Of a stretch of DNA of 64,000 nucleotides, positions 1-11,058 are shown piece by piece. The notes below the pieces were generated by a model. That model searched no databases, was not told the origin of the DNA, and worked only from the letters and a program-made list of their open reading frames with translations. The DNA lies in contig JAJNNX010000021.1 of NCBI GenBank assembly GCA_023159155.1, positions 496,001 through 560,000 of the forward strand. Direction: 5' to 3'. The translations under genes and the position numbers were made by a program. The DNA is from Ustulina deusta (Eukaryota > Ascomycota > Sordariomycetes > Xylariales > Xylariaceae). How positions within the stretch are numbered: position 1 is the stretch's first letter; each line of letters begins with the position of its first letter.

Positions 1-124
1 GGAGCCATTGCGGGACCAGTTCCCGTCGTAGATTGCCCATGAAGCCAGTGATCACAGAGTAGTAGTGCCCGAAAGCTCTACACCAATCCAAGTGTTTGAA
101 ATTGCCGCTAATTGTAAAGATAAT

Positions 125-887
125 TCATTCCTCGAGGTTTGCTTTTGAAACGAAAACGTTGCAGAAGGGAATTGAAAGACCCAGGGAGGCGTATTCATCG
201 GGAATGTCTTCGTCGAGGTTTTCTTGATTTATAACAGATGGCTTCCTCATGCTCTGCTTAGCCGCTTGCGAAAAGGCTGATATCCTCAATCCATGCTCCC
301 GCCCATTCCGTTTCTTCGATGCTGGTCGCGCATGTCTCAATCTCGGATTGTCTAACCAGAGCACTACCAGGTCCGAATCCGCGAAAAGCCATTCTGGTCA
401 CTTGCATTTCAGCCTGCCTATGACGAACAAACTCTTCTCGAGTCAATTTAGGGAATCCATCTTTACGTCGGAATAGCTTGTAACCTTTCGGCCCAGAGTA
501 TTGAAATTTGTTTTCGTCGATGACGAGGATACGTACCTGTCCTCCGCAGGTTGTCAAGAAGCCCAACCTATAGCCGTGAGGAATATTCCCAATGAGGTAA
601 AGCATGTTGATTTCGATACATTCCCAGGGATTCCATTCCAGAACTACCTGACGGGCCTCCTAGCTCGTCCCGGGGTAAGCAGGTCTACCGCTATGCCAGT
701 CTTCACTCTCAATGAGCTTGATGCGTGAGGTGCAGGGTTGCAGGTTGATCAGTATGCTCCGAACCGAAAAATCTCCTTCCAGATCATCAACCGAAGCTCG
801 GCCGGAAGTGGATCGAAGCAGGTGAACATTCGCCATCTCGTTGGGATTCCCGCGAGGGCTCGGCGATCGATGGACCCATTTGTTCAA
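125..887 (-). pseudogene. Hypothetical gene with an internal stop codon
   Basis: A reading frame runs from an ATG at 887 down to 368, is interrupted by a 46-nt intron (322-367, GT..AG), and closes at 125 after exon 321-125. The total is 717 nt, or 238 residues, and divides evenly by three. One in-frame TAG lies at 662-660 (codon 76). The frame reads cleanly on both sides of it: a segment ending in SEDWHSGRPAYPG before, and one containing VVLEWNPWECIEIN after. No intron removing the stop keeps the frame. The product is not recognised; no signal peptide or membrane segment is visible. A CAG-to-TAG or TGG-to-TAG transition in an otherwise open gene is the simplest reading. The alternative is a shorter gene starting downstream, or an unusual intron. 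The small intron is inferred from frame only. Confidence 0.4.
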
Positions 888-2166
888 CCTGAGGTTGTAG
901 TTGTATAGGTTGGGTGGCGAGTCGGTAGTGGGTTGATGAGAAGGTTTGAAAGAGGGGAAAGGGAAAGGGAAAGGGACATGGGCAGTGGGAAAAACATGAA
1001 TGAAATATGATTACAGAGAATCCATATTACGGACACACCGCGCCAAAAACCCGAACTTGGCGATCTATCGTCCACTCTTTCCGATTATTTGGATAGCGTC
1101 GACGCGGACTTCGGTAATGAAAGAGAGGATTCCTGTAGTTTCATGATTCGCGGAACACATTGCTTGAAATCTTTCCCTTATATTCTCGGTCTGTCGGTCA
1201 TAAGATATTCTTCCCTCTTTAAACAGCGCTGGCATGTGACATGCTGAAAACATACATTTCGTGATGTCATTGGTGGGGAAGAAGTCTAACGGCGACTAGG
1301 TTTAGAAAATGGATGGAGACGTATAATTGATGTTGTATTCTACACTAGATGCAGGGTCTGTAGCCGTAAGGAAGCCAGCTACATACTGTATGGACCCTAC
1401 TACCTTCCTCCCCAGCCTTACGGACACTGTACCTGCCCACTGGTTTATGGTCACTTTTCTCAACCAGCCCGAGGCTGCTAGAGTAGTTGTTGGGTATTGG
1501 CATCGAGACATGTGAGGGGTTTATCGCCTGCGAGATTTACGCGGACTTCCTTCTGCTTTTTCCTTGAAAAAAAAAAACGCCCCCTAAAAAAACTTAACCT
1601 TGTTATAGGATACTCTGTGTGGGGTACATTAAACCAAAAAATGTTTAAGCCAAGCCGGGTGGGACATGAGATTCGATGCTCCATATCGACTAGCGGTATT
1701 GATTTGGGGAATTGTCCGTAGGAATAACAGTAGTCATCTCGGAGAGGTATCGCTGCCGTTATGATTCATTCTGATGGAAGGCCGGGTGAAGTATGACGTG
1801 TTACCCTCAGAAATGATGGGGCATAGGTATTTATTTCAGTTTGTCGATTCACATGCTAGAGTCACTTTGAGTTGACGCCGGGACAGTATTGATGAATAAG
1901 TCTTTATTTAATTGGTCGTTTATGTAATCCCACAGTCCGCAGAACGCCCACTATCCCTTTAGTGCCTTGTCAAGGCATTCTCCTCCTCCTCATTGTGATT
2001 TTGCGGCATATGTATTTTCCCTTGCGGTTTAGTTTAGGTAGTTTCTTGCGCATCCACCCTCCCTCTATCACCCAACCCCAACCCCAAGCCCCCCCCGGAG
2101 TCCCGCCCCGGAATCCCTGCTCGCCCACCTCCTTACTTATAGGTACTAGGTAGGTACTCAATCCCC
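888..2166. other. Intergenic region, no gene recognised
   Basis: Only short overlapping frames occur on both strands, with no recognisable product. A purine-rich run of GGGAAA units lies at about 951-977, and a single TAGGTACTAGGTAGGTACT block at about 2140-2158. Nothing else is seen. Confidence 0.5.
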
Positions 2167-2599
2167 TCACTCGCAAGTAGCGACCCGATATTCGACGGTG
2201 GAATTCCCCGTGCCGGGAATCTTGGGCTTGAAATCCATGTACACCAGCTCGGGCTTCTCGGGCGTCCACTGGCCGTCCGTGTCGCGGTAGTACACGAGCG
2301 CGCCGGACCCGGCGTCGCGCACCTCGGCCGTCGTGTGCGTCAGCGCGCCGTCGGTGCGCCACTTCAGCTCGTAGCACGTCGCCTTCGCCGCGAGGAACGG
2401 CGCCGTGCAGCGCGTGTTGCCGCCCTCGATGCACTTCTCTACCGCGTAGTCCAGCACCTTGCCGGAGATCATCTCCGTTGCTGGGGACTGGTTAGCCCGG
2501 GAATGGGGGAGGGTGTCAGGGACGTAACGTACGCTTGTCGTGCGTCGCTGTTAGTGCTAGGCCTGCCGTTAGGACACTCTGTGCTGAGGGGATGTACAT
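2167..2599 (-). CDS. Small four-cysteine protein, possibly secreted
   Basis: Two exons, 2599-2533 and 2480-2167, are joined across a 52-nt intron (2481-2532) with donor GTACGT, branch GCTAAC and acceptor CAG. The joined frame is open for 126 residues. The N-terminus begins MYIPSAQSVLTAGLALTA, a short hydrophobic stretch that could be a weak signal peptide. The mature part has exactly four cysteines (EKC, TRC, ATC and the C-terminal VATCE), which could form two disulphides. One N-glycosylation sequon (NST) lies near the C-terminus. The family is not recognised. The size, cysteine count and possible leader fit a small secreted protein or candidate effector, but this is inference. The start is the first ATG that yields a hydrophobic leader; a longer in-frame start lies upstream at 2707. 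Confidence 0.55.
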
Positions 2600-4436
2600 G
2601 GTTTCTAAAGTGTCTTCCCCCTCGGGTATTTTTTCGTTCCGGTTCCGATGTTGCGTCACTGTGCGGATGTTGTCTTTAGTAGTCCTCCCGATAAGTAGCA
2701 ATTGCACTTTTAGGGAGAATTGTTTGATCGTGGCTTCTTATAGGGCTTTACAATGAGCCGAGATGTCGGGTTCAGTTGGGTTTTAACGTGCAGTGGCTGT
2801 TTCCGGCATGCTTTGATCCTGCATGATGTTTTTGCCCTGTGTATGTAGTTGGCTGGCCGGCATACGTCATCGATATGTCATCGGCATCGGCATCGGCATC
2901 GGCATCGGCGTCACCACTCAACCCGTGGTCCCGGTAGAGTTACTCAGGGTTACACCGCGCGTTACGTAATCTCGGATTTTGGTGCTGACTTCCAATGCGC
3001 TTTGCTACCAGCACAATGAGTGTAAGGCTTTTGGGCATATTGCAAGCTCGCTGACTTCTCAAGTCCTGTCGCATCAAAGCTTCCTGGCATCGCATTATCG
3101 AAAATTGCCGATCGCAAGTCTATGTTAAACCAACTCTTTGGAAGATATATTTACATGATAAGGAAACCAACCTCCTTATCCTGGGTGTGCCTGACGGTAA
3201 CCTACTCTCCCGATTCTCCCCTTATATTCCTGGGAGGGGTCAGCGCAGGTACTCTAGGTTAAAGCAGAGCTGATCTCATTGTTGGGCGTCAAAGTTCGCT
3301 CTCTGCATATGCCTATTTGCTCAATCCTTGAAATCTTCGTGATGCCTTGGAATATACTCGGCGTTTTCCCCCCTGATTCGCGCCAATATTTGCGTGTCGT
3401 CCAGAGACTGCATGCCAAATTTCGATTGAAGCTGTTGTGGGGATAAGCATCGCCAAGCCTTCAGCTCTCGACCTGTCTTCTTGGCAAAGTCAGAACGCCA
3501 ACGTCAAAGTCACCAGCAGCCAATCATGATGCTAGCATCGTCCACGTTGTCGACCTCACGTTGAAGTGACCTTCCGCATCCTCCGCCAAGCCACCGGTAT
3601 CCGATGGGCTGTTCCTACTAGTACGTGGACGCATATGTTCCATTGCAGTCGTCCAGCCTTTCGGAGATCACCCGCCGATGAGGCAGGCAATGGGCTGATG
3701 AGACATGGTCCAGATAGCTGACCTGGCAGGTAACACACACACAGACACTGAAGGAAACTCACACTGCGTATGGCAAGATGAGGGCAAATAAATCAGCGTC
3801 GTGGAGTGCGGGACAGCAGCACGGGAACTACTGCAATCGTGACGGGTTGGAGAACCTGCTCAGCTCGACTTTCTGCATGTAGCTTTCACATCGACGAATT
3901 ATCGCTCTTCGACGAGATACCATGGCTTTTCTCGTTCTTCGCGTGCCATTCTCTCCACGCCTGTATTGGCGTAATCAGGGACCCGAGCACGAATAGCTGG
4001 TAAAATGGACTCCTTGTCCGGGTTTTCTTCGAATTCGCAAACACGTGGGATGCACCATCATCGTGATTGTACCTCTTGCGACAGGCATCTATATTAGATT
4101 GTGATGACGGACAAGCCCAGAACGGCGGAGAACGGGTCCAATTGCGGAACCGCCAAGAATGCCAATGCTTCTAGCCATGAACACCCATGAGCTTGGTTGG
4201 ATATCCCCATGCATGGAAGCTTTCATGGACTAAACAATCGTTACACTGCGTTGCGGAGGCTGACCTTGGCGCGCGTGAAGCAACCCTCCTATACTACTAT
4301 ATGCTAGCCATATATAACAGGGCCATGCTACCCTTAACCTCCATCGATCGATCCGAGCCCTTCTTCTGCTCATCCCAGAACTTGGCGTTCGCGACCAGGA
4401 CAGCTTCAGTGCGCACCAATCGGAACGCGCGGAATC
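2600..4436. other. Intergenic region upstream of the alkaline phosphatase gene
   Basis: No coding region is recognised. A hexamer run ATCGGC, about five copies, lies at 2880-2912. The right end carries the promoter of the phosphatase gene. Confidence 0.5.
4311..4317 (+). promoter_or_regulatory. TATA box of the alkaline phosphatase gene
   Basis: TATATAA lies 120 nt upstream of the chosen ATG at 4437, a normal distance for a fungal core promoter plus a 5' leader. Confidence 0.45.
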
Positions 4437-6746
4437 ATGGGTAAAGTCGCTTCTCTCGCTGCTCTGGCAGCATCGTTCGCCTTGGTCGCCGGCCAGACAT
4501 ACCAACGCCTCGGCGCCTGTCCGTCTCTAGGCTGCGTGCTGCCCCCGGACCAGTCCGACTTCCTCCCCGGCCAATACTTCGACCTGCGCGTCGAAGTTCA
4601 CGCCCCTGTCAACGGGTCCGAAGCGTACAATAACGGCAAGCCGGACGAGAATTTCTCCGTCACCATCACCAAGAAGGGCGGCAAGACGAAGGGGATCGCT
4701 GAGTTCTTCCACATCAAGGAGCCGAAGCTCGAGAAGTGGGACTTCTCGTGGTATGAGGATCTCTTTGCCGAAGACGCTGGCACACCGTCTGTTGTCAATG
4801 TTGCTGCTAAGGCGTACCGTCGTTTGGCTATTTACGAGCCTGGGACTTATTTTGTCGAGTTGAGCTATTATGGCGGCAAGACGACTCGTGCCGAATGGGT
4901 CGTGCGGCCTTTGGCTACGAAGAAGAAGGCGAAGAACGTCATTCTCTTCATCGGTATGAGATCCTCGGATACCCAAGATTAGTTGAAGACCATAAATTGA
5001 TTTGAATAGGTGATGGAATGACGACGAATATGATCACGGCTGCCCGTCTCATTGGTCATAAGAGCATTAATGGGAAATACCAGTCGCTTCTGCAGCTGGA
5101 TAAGTTCCCTGTGCTCGGACACCAGATGACACACTCGCTTGATAGTTATATCACTGATAGTGCTAACTCGGCGTCTGCCTTGTATTCTGGCCATAAGAGC
5201 ACGGTGAATGCCATGGGGTGAGTTCCCTTCCGTACCTGTGTCTGGACATAACTGATTAACTTGCCTGTAGTGTATACGCCGACTCCTCCCCTGATCTTTT
5301 CGACGACCCCAAGGTTGAGACTATCGTTGAAATTCTGAGGCGTGTCTGGGTAAGTCAACGTCTGAGAGACCAGATATCTCACGGGTTGCAAGACTAACGT
5401 TTCTTCTAGGACTCGGCCTGGGGTGCTGTATCAACAGCGGCAATCGCCGACGCCACCCCAATTGCGCTCACAGGCCACTCCCGCTCCCGCTACGCATATG
5501 GCCCACTGGTCGACCAGGCGCTAAACTCAGTGACGAACTACACATGGACGAACCAGAAGGGTCCGGACGTTTGGTTCGGTGGCGGTGCTGAGCAGTTCTA
5601 CCCAGGCAAAGGTAGCTATCTCGGACAAGACTACTACGCCAAGTTCGCGGAGGCCGGGTACGACGTCAGTCTGAACAAGACATCGCTGCTCGAACTCGGG
5701 AACAGCAGCAAGGCGCTGGGCATCTTCTGTCGCTCGCATCTCCCCGTCTGGCTCGATCGCAACGTGTATAAGGATAACTTGGCCCATTTCACCAACGATC
5801 CCCATGGGACTTCGGCCCCGGCCCTCGATCTCCCCGGTCTGAAGGAGATGACGCTGAAAGCGGTGGATATCCTGCACAAACGCGGCGGTGACAAGGGCTT
5901 CTTTTTGATGGCCGAGGGCGCCTCCATCGATAAGCAGATGCACACGCTCGACTACGATCGCGCGCTTGGCGTAAGTCGTCTCCCGCATCAACATCCAATC
6001 TCTTGTTCAGGGGCTCGCCCTTCTCGCGACCCTAAATGATTATCCCCCCCCCCTGCGCATAAAATGCAATGATAGATTCTCAATAACTAACATCAGCGCC
6101 GCAGGACCTCCTCGAACTAGACGACACGGTCCGCGCAACCATCGACCGCCTCAAAGCCCTCGGCGAGCTCGACAACACGCTGATCCTCGTCACCGCAGAC
6201 CACGGCCACGGCTTCGACGTCTTCGGCGGCGTCGACACCAAGTACCTCGCGGCGCAATCCACGAACCGCGCGAAGCGCCGCGCCGTCGGCACGTACCTCA
6301 ACGCCGGCGCCTCGCAGTACACCCAGGCCATCGACGGCGTGTCGTACGGCACGGGCCCGCACTTCCCGGCCAACTGGGACCCGCGGTACACGCTGGCGCA
6401 GGGCTTCGGGGCGTCGCCGGACCACCGCGAGGACTTCCGCGTGCACCGCGACGGCCCGCGGCTGCCGGCTACCGCCATCGCGGGCTTCGACGCCGACGAC
6501 CTGTTCGCGAACCCCGCCGACGCCGTCGACGGGTTCGTGGTCAACGGCACGCTGCCGACCAGCGAGGCCCAGGGCGTGCACTCGCTGACGGACGTGGCGG
6601 TGTTCGCCATGGGGCCGTGCCAGGAGTCCTTCGGGGGCGTGTACGGGAACGTCGATGTCTTCTACAAGATGGCTGCTTGTCTGGGTCTTGGACGGCCGGA
6701 TGCGAAGCCCGGGAAGCTGCCGGGGGGTGGGCATGGGAAGTACTAG
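4437..6746 (+). CDS. Secreted alkaline phosphatase
   Basis: Five exons (4437-4953, 5010-5217, 5271-5349, 5410-5970, 6105-6746) join in frame to 668 residues. The protein starts with a signal peptide (MGKVASLAALAASFALVAG). Alkaline phosphatase superfamily motifs follow in order: GDGMT near residue 173 (metal ligand Asp), ITDSANSASA with nucleophile Ser about 223, AEGASIDKQMH (metal ligands), TADHGHG, and a C-terminal VHSLTDVAVFA carrying the last metal-binding His. The enzyme should hydrolyse phosphate monoesters outside the cell or in the secretory path. The nucleophile motif differs slightly from the classical pattern: Asn where a small residue is usual, and Ser in place of Thr. It is convergent with the GH5 gene, with 220 nt between stop codons. 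Exon junctions are strongly supported because each restores a family motif. Confidence 0.93.
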
Positions 6747-6966
6747 ATCGCTGGAAGCGGGACGGTGTTTAACGTGTGATGATATCTGCAGCTGAGCAAC
6801 GTTCGTGTGGACTTGTCGTGCGTCTGGAGGCTTCTTCTTGTATATACTTTTAGAACACGTTTATGTGGCTGCTATTTAACGCTGTTTCTATTACATGGTA
6901 ACCTGGCAACCATTTTGCTCTTGGCCTGTCCGTCTCAACTACCTACTATCTACTACCTAGTTGGTC

Positions 6967-8287
6967 TCATTTGCTCGCCCGCGCTTCAAACGTAGTCAAC
7001 TCGCCCCCATCGACAGTGGCCATGCCGCTCCACTGCAGCGCCTCGGGAACAAGCGGCTGGAAGACGGGCAGCCAGACGGTGTCGTACAACCCCGGGGAGC
7101 CGTCGGCCGCCGTGCTGCCGGGCTCGAGACTGCCGAGCTGGGCCGAGTCGGTGCAGCAGGGGCTGTTGGGGCCCCAGAATGGCCCTGCTGCCCAGGCCGT
7201 CCAGCCGATGTACTCCTCGTTCTCCGACATGTAGTCGAGCATGTCTCCTAGCATCGTGGCGCACCCCGTGTTGTTGGCGCCGCCGAATTCCGTTATGAAG
7301 GCCTTTAGGCTATTGGCCTGTGTTTGGGCGTCAGTAGGTTGTTCAGTTGGGTTGGGTTGAGAGAGGAGTAAAGCGGGTGGTGAACCATCATGACAGAAGT
7401 GTAAAACCAGTCGCTAGAAAGAATAAAGGTTAAGGGATAGACGAAGGAAAAGGAGACGAAAGGAGAGTTCTAACCTTTAACCACGCCGTCAGGTCCGCGA
7501 GATTCGTCGCCGGATCGCTGACGCACTGGGCATGACTTCCGCTGAAATCCACGTCGAGATACTCGTGGATGTCGATGGCCGTGTTATTCGCCGGGTCCGT
7601 GAACCGGTTCATCACCGCGCTGCTCGGATCGCCGCCCTGCGTCCACGCGTGCCCGCCCGTCCAGCTATTCCCGGGCATGAGGATGAGGTTGTCGGCGCCG
7701 GCGCTGCGGATCGCGTCGATGGCGGCCTGGTTGTTCGCGAGCACGAGCTGCGACGTCATGTCGTGGGGCTCGTTCATGAGCCCGAAGATGACCTTCTCGT
7801 TGTCCTGGAACCGCCCCGCGAGCTCGCCCCAGAACGCGCCGAACTGCGCCGTCGTCGCCGCCGTCGCGTCCGACGCGTCCCCGATCACGCTGCCGCTGTA
7901 GGGCTGCGCGCTCGGGTCGTTGTAGCGCATGTAGTTGTGCGGGTCGAGGATGGCGTACGCGCCCTTCGCCACCGTCACGTAGTCCACGGCTTCCTTGAAG
8001 CGCGCGAAGTGCGTCTCGTCGAACGTTGCGCCTAGACCCGTCGCGGGCGGACACATGCGCTCGAGAAGAAACGCGATGCGGAAGAGGTTGAGGTGGTTCT
8101 GGTCTACGTGGGTGTCTACGCCGGTTTCGCTGATGAATTGGTAGTCCGTCCCGAATGTGCCTGGGATGCCGGTACCTGGGGTGCCGTACGCCCCGAACTC
8201 GCCGCCTGACTCGGCGACGCCGGCGTAGTAGATCGTCGCCGAGGCGCCGGCGATCAAGGGCGCTAGTAGAGCTGATGCTGCCTTCAT
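6967..8287 (-). CDS. Secreted GH5 endoglucanase without binding module
   Basis: Two exons, 8287-7475 and 7317-6967, are separated by a 157-nt intron and give 387 residues. The N-terminus MKAASALLAPLIAGASA is a signal peptide. The catalytic domain shows the glycoside hydrolase family 5 landmarks: FRIAFLLERM, LDPHNYMRY, the acid/base Glu about 173 in GLMNEPHD, an IHEYLD segment, the nucleophile Glu about 281 in AFITEFGG, and a late GWTAWAAGPFWG strand. It most resembles the fungal endo-beta-1,4-glucanase subgroup usually called GH5_5. No CBM1 cellulose-binding module or Ser/Thr linker is present. The role is hydrolysis of cellulose or mixed-linkage glucan in plant cell walls. The start is placed at the signal peptide Met rather than 19 codons upstream, where the sequence is not leader-like. 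Confidence 0.92.
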
Positions 8288-8835
8288 TTTGGAAGTTGCG
8301 GTGGGATCGACTAGGACAGGGGACAGGAGGGTCTGAATGACCAATCCGGCCCTGAAAGATGCGTTACTTATACGACATGTCTCTTTTCCTGCAATATCCT
8401 CCTGGGAAAAAGGATGATTTCGTTCCGTAATCTATCACGATACATGAGGGGAGATGAGACGTGGCGGGCCGCCGATGCAGAGTGCTGCAACCAATAGGCT
8501 TTGAAATGCAAATGGTCAACCGCAACATGCGTACCTGGTTTCAAATCATTTTAGTTCTACGTCATTGTACAATTCTATCCAGGGGTATCTTTGATGAGAG
8601 ATGGTACACGGAGCGACGCTGTCCGCTCCCATATATAGTAAGGGGTGGAGACGACTGGGGCCTTTTGCCGCAGCCGTCATCGGGATATTGCGCTGAGCGG
8701 ATCGGCGGATGGAGCGATTCGTATAATTCATGCACGATCTCGGAGCCTCCGAATACACCTTATTGACTCAATACGGCTCAGATCTTCAATGAATCTCGAT
8801 GCCCAATTCCTTGGTCCGGCAGTGAATCGATTGCG
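8288..8835. other. Intergenic region between GH5 and PGS1 genes
   Basis: This stretch contains the GH5 promoter (CTTATA on the plus strand near 8367 is a possible reverse TATA element) and the 3' flank of PGS1. No convincing gene is seen. Confidence 0.4.
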
Positions 8836-10613
8836 TTAGAGTGCACCCCCAACAAGACTGACAATCCACATAGCGATGCGAACGTCCAATCCCACCCTCC
8901 TCTCATTAGTTGCGAAATCGTCCAGGGTTACGGGCTTCGCGAAATCTTGGAGCCATCTCTGTTCGGCTCCTAGTCTCTTCTTCAAATCTTCGTCTCTGGT
9001 CACAATCAGGGCGCCAGCTTCGAGATCGTGTGAATAGCTTCGCTTGGTATAATTTGAACTACCAATGATACTCATGGAAGGGTCCTTCTGATCAGGTAGG
9101 GTTATCCATAATCCCTTCGCGTGATATGTCCAACCTTCGGGTTCACCCACAGTCCCGTTTCGCCATTCCTTCAAGACTATCGAGGAATCGCGCTTACGCT
9201 GGTGTATTTCGCGAAGAAACCGTCTAGCCAGATATGTGTACGCTCCAGGAAGAAGTCCAGAAACGCCTTTTGACCCATAAAACCCGTTGGCATGCGGGGA
9301 CGCCGTGATGACCGTGTTGCCCTTGGAGGCGGTAGAGAGCAGAAGATTCCTAAGTGTCGGGTCCGGGTTAAAGTATCCGGCGGTGAAAGTCCACGATGAG
9401 CCCGAGTACTCTGGTTTCGCTAGCGTTTTCAAGAGGTGTGTGACGACAGGAAGCTCGGTGGACGTGTCGGGCCGCATCAACTGAGAGAGCTGGCCAAGCA
9501 TATAAACGGTGGTGTCCTTGGACGATGGTGAATGAGTTGGTGATGGTGGGCCAGTCACATCATGGCCTACCGAAATTAACTTGCCGACTACTTTAGTCGC
9601 CTGCGATACATATTCCGCAGGCTGCTCGAGGGGAGATGGTGCTGCATTAGTCGGTGGCCACTGGAGACGAAAACCAGCGGGTTCTTGTGTCGGCTCAACT
9701 AGGAAACTCAACGAAGTGACACCTTGATAAAGCCTCCAAAAGTAGTCGGTGACATCTTTAGATGCGAAAAGATGGTATCGGTCCTGGCGGTTCGTAAAGT
9801 AGTCGTTGGACAAATTGGCACTGGTTACAAGGTTAGCTCCTCTTCGGCGCACAATAAAGCAGTCATCGATAGTATTACCCCGAGAGAATGATGTCATCAT
9901 CAACGCCATACAGCTTCATATGCTGCAAACCCCAACCCTCATTAATGCGCTTCGGTATATGCCTCTTCCGCAGCCCAGTCAGGTTGGGGGTGTGATACAT
10001 GCGAATCTCGACTCGACCAGGGCCGAACTCGGCGACGAGGGGCGCGAGCAACGATGCGCAGGAGGGTTGGGGAGCTTCGCGAGTTCCACGCAGGGCGTCG
10101 GTCAATATGCTCAGCTTGAGCTCGGGGTTGTTGCGGAGCGCCTCTTGTAAGGTTGCGATCTTGTGTCTCCCGTTAACCTCAGCTCACGTTCGTCCGAGTC
10201 GATGGGAGTCTTGCCAGCTCTTCCTCTGATTTGCCGATGTACAATGTAGACAAGAAGATTCGCTTCTTGGCATGAAGTATCCTGGCCTGTATCCCCCGTG
10301 TTAATCTTTGCACGGTATCTCAAGATCGTATCCATGTGTAAGCAGGCTTGGGCACCTTCAGTGTTTCGTAGAAATCGGTTGGAGACTTGATGATTTGGAT
10401 TTGAGACCCGTTGATCCTGAACGAGGGCGCAAGGCGGTCGAGTTCGTTCGTAAAAGGGGCCAGCATTCCAGCAGAACTTGGAGAGCCGCCTCCGGATGCT
10501 GAGCCGGCCGGCATCGAATATCGTCTACGGCATTGGCGCGCAAGTTGCGATGCTTGACGCGGTACGATCGGTCGGATGCTTCGACAACATCTTGTTGCGC
10601 CTCGGAGGATCAT
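8836..10613 (-). CDS. PGS1: CDP-diacylglycerol-glycerol-3-phosphate 3-phosphatidyltransferase
   Basis: Four exons (10613-10356, 10286-10215, 10159-9879, 9820-8836) join to 531 residues. The enzyme makes phosphatidylglycerophosphate from CDP-diacylglycerol, the committed step to cardiolipin in mitochondria. The N-terminus is rich in Arg and lacks acidic residues, as expected for a mitochondrial presequence. Two phospholipase-D type HKD motifs are present: H190/K192/D197 in QHMKLYGVDDD followed by SGANLSNDYF, and YHAKGLW followed by IGSSNYTKRSYSHDLE. The conserved block RIFLSTLYIGKSEEEL-IATLQEAL spans the second intron (10160-10214), which must start with GC rather than GT. The C-terminus ends in a short hydrophobic stretch. 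The gene is divergent from NDUFA12 across 445 nt. The first intron donor (GTGCCC) is weak, but the branch site and frame support it. Confidence 0.93.
10160..10214 (-). other. PGS1: GC-AG intron in PGS1
   Basis: On the minus strand the intron reads CTG|GCAAGA...ACAAG|ATC and is 55 nt long. No GT lies near the donor. The junction joins EEEL to IATLQEAL in phase 0, matching the expected continuous family sequence. Confidence 0.8.
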
Positions 10614-11058
10614 CTCCGTGGAAGGGCAAAGAGAGAAGGAAAGGAAAGAAGGAGAGAAAAGAAGAAAAGGAAAATATGTTAACCCGAGGCAGCTATCAGC
10701 GCAATCGTCAACTTTCTCTTTTTTTTTTTCCTTGTCTGTCTTAGAAGTGAAGCTATCGTCCCAAGAGATATCTAGAAACCAAGACATTTGGAATATTTCG
10801 ATACTTCAATATTTTGGTAGTCTGATACACCTGATATCTGCGTATGCAGATTCCGAGGCTTAACCGATAGGTAGGTACCTAAGTACAGGTGGGTCCGTGT
10901 GGACCGGCAGTTACTATTGGCTTGATTGAAACAGGGGTGGGTCTAGCCGAAGCTCGTCCTGAGCTTCAATCAACCGCCAACTCCGACATCATCCATCGAC
11001 GTCCAACATTCACGGTAGATCGAGTTGAGTGGGGGCCCCCAATTGAGACTCGCCCGTC
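10614..11058. promoter_or_regulatory. Shared divergent promoter of PGS1 and NDUFA12
   Basis: The two start codons are 445 nt apart and face away from each other. The interval holds an ATTGG (inverted CCAAT) at 10916-10920, directly followed by an inverted repeat CTTGATTGAA / TTCAATCAA at 10921-10930 and 10965-10973. Both products work in the mitochondrial inner membrane, so shared regulation is plausible, but this is inference. Confidence 0.4.

Noticed and set aside
6080..6734. Long minus-strand frames opposite the last phosphatase exon
   Set aside because: They are antisense shadows in GC-rich codons; the plus strand carries the conserved phosphatase motifs.
7318..7474. Two introns with a small middle exon in the GH5 gene
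   Set aside because: Any middle exon gives an insert unlike the family, whereas direct joining gives AWLKANSLKAFITEFGG, the expected sequence.
7532..8054. Arg/Val-rich frames opposite or out of frame with the GH5 gene
   Set aside because: They are shadows of the GH5 exon with biased composition and no motif.
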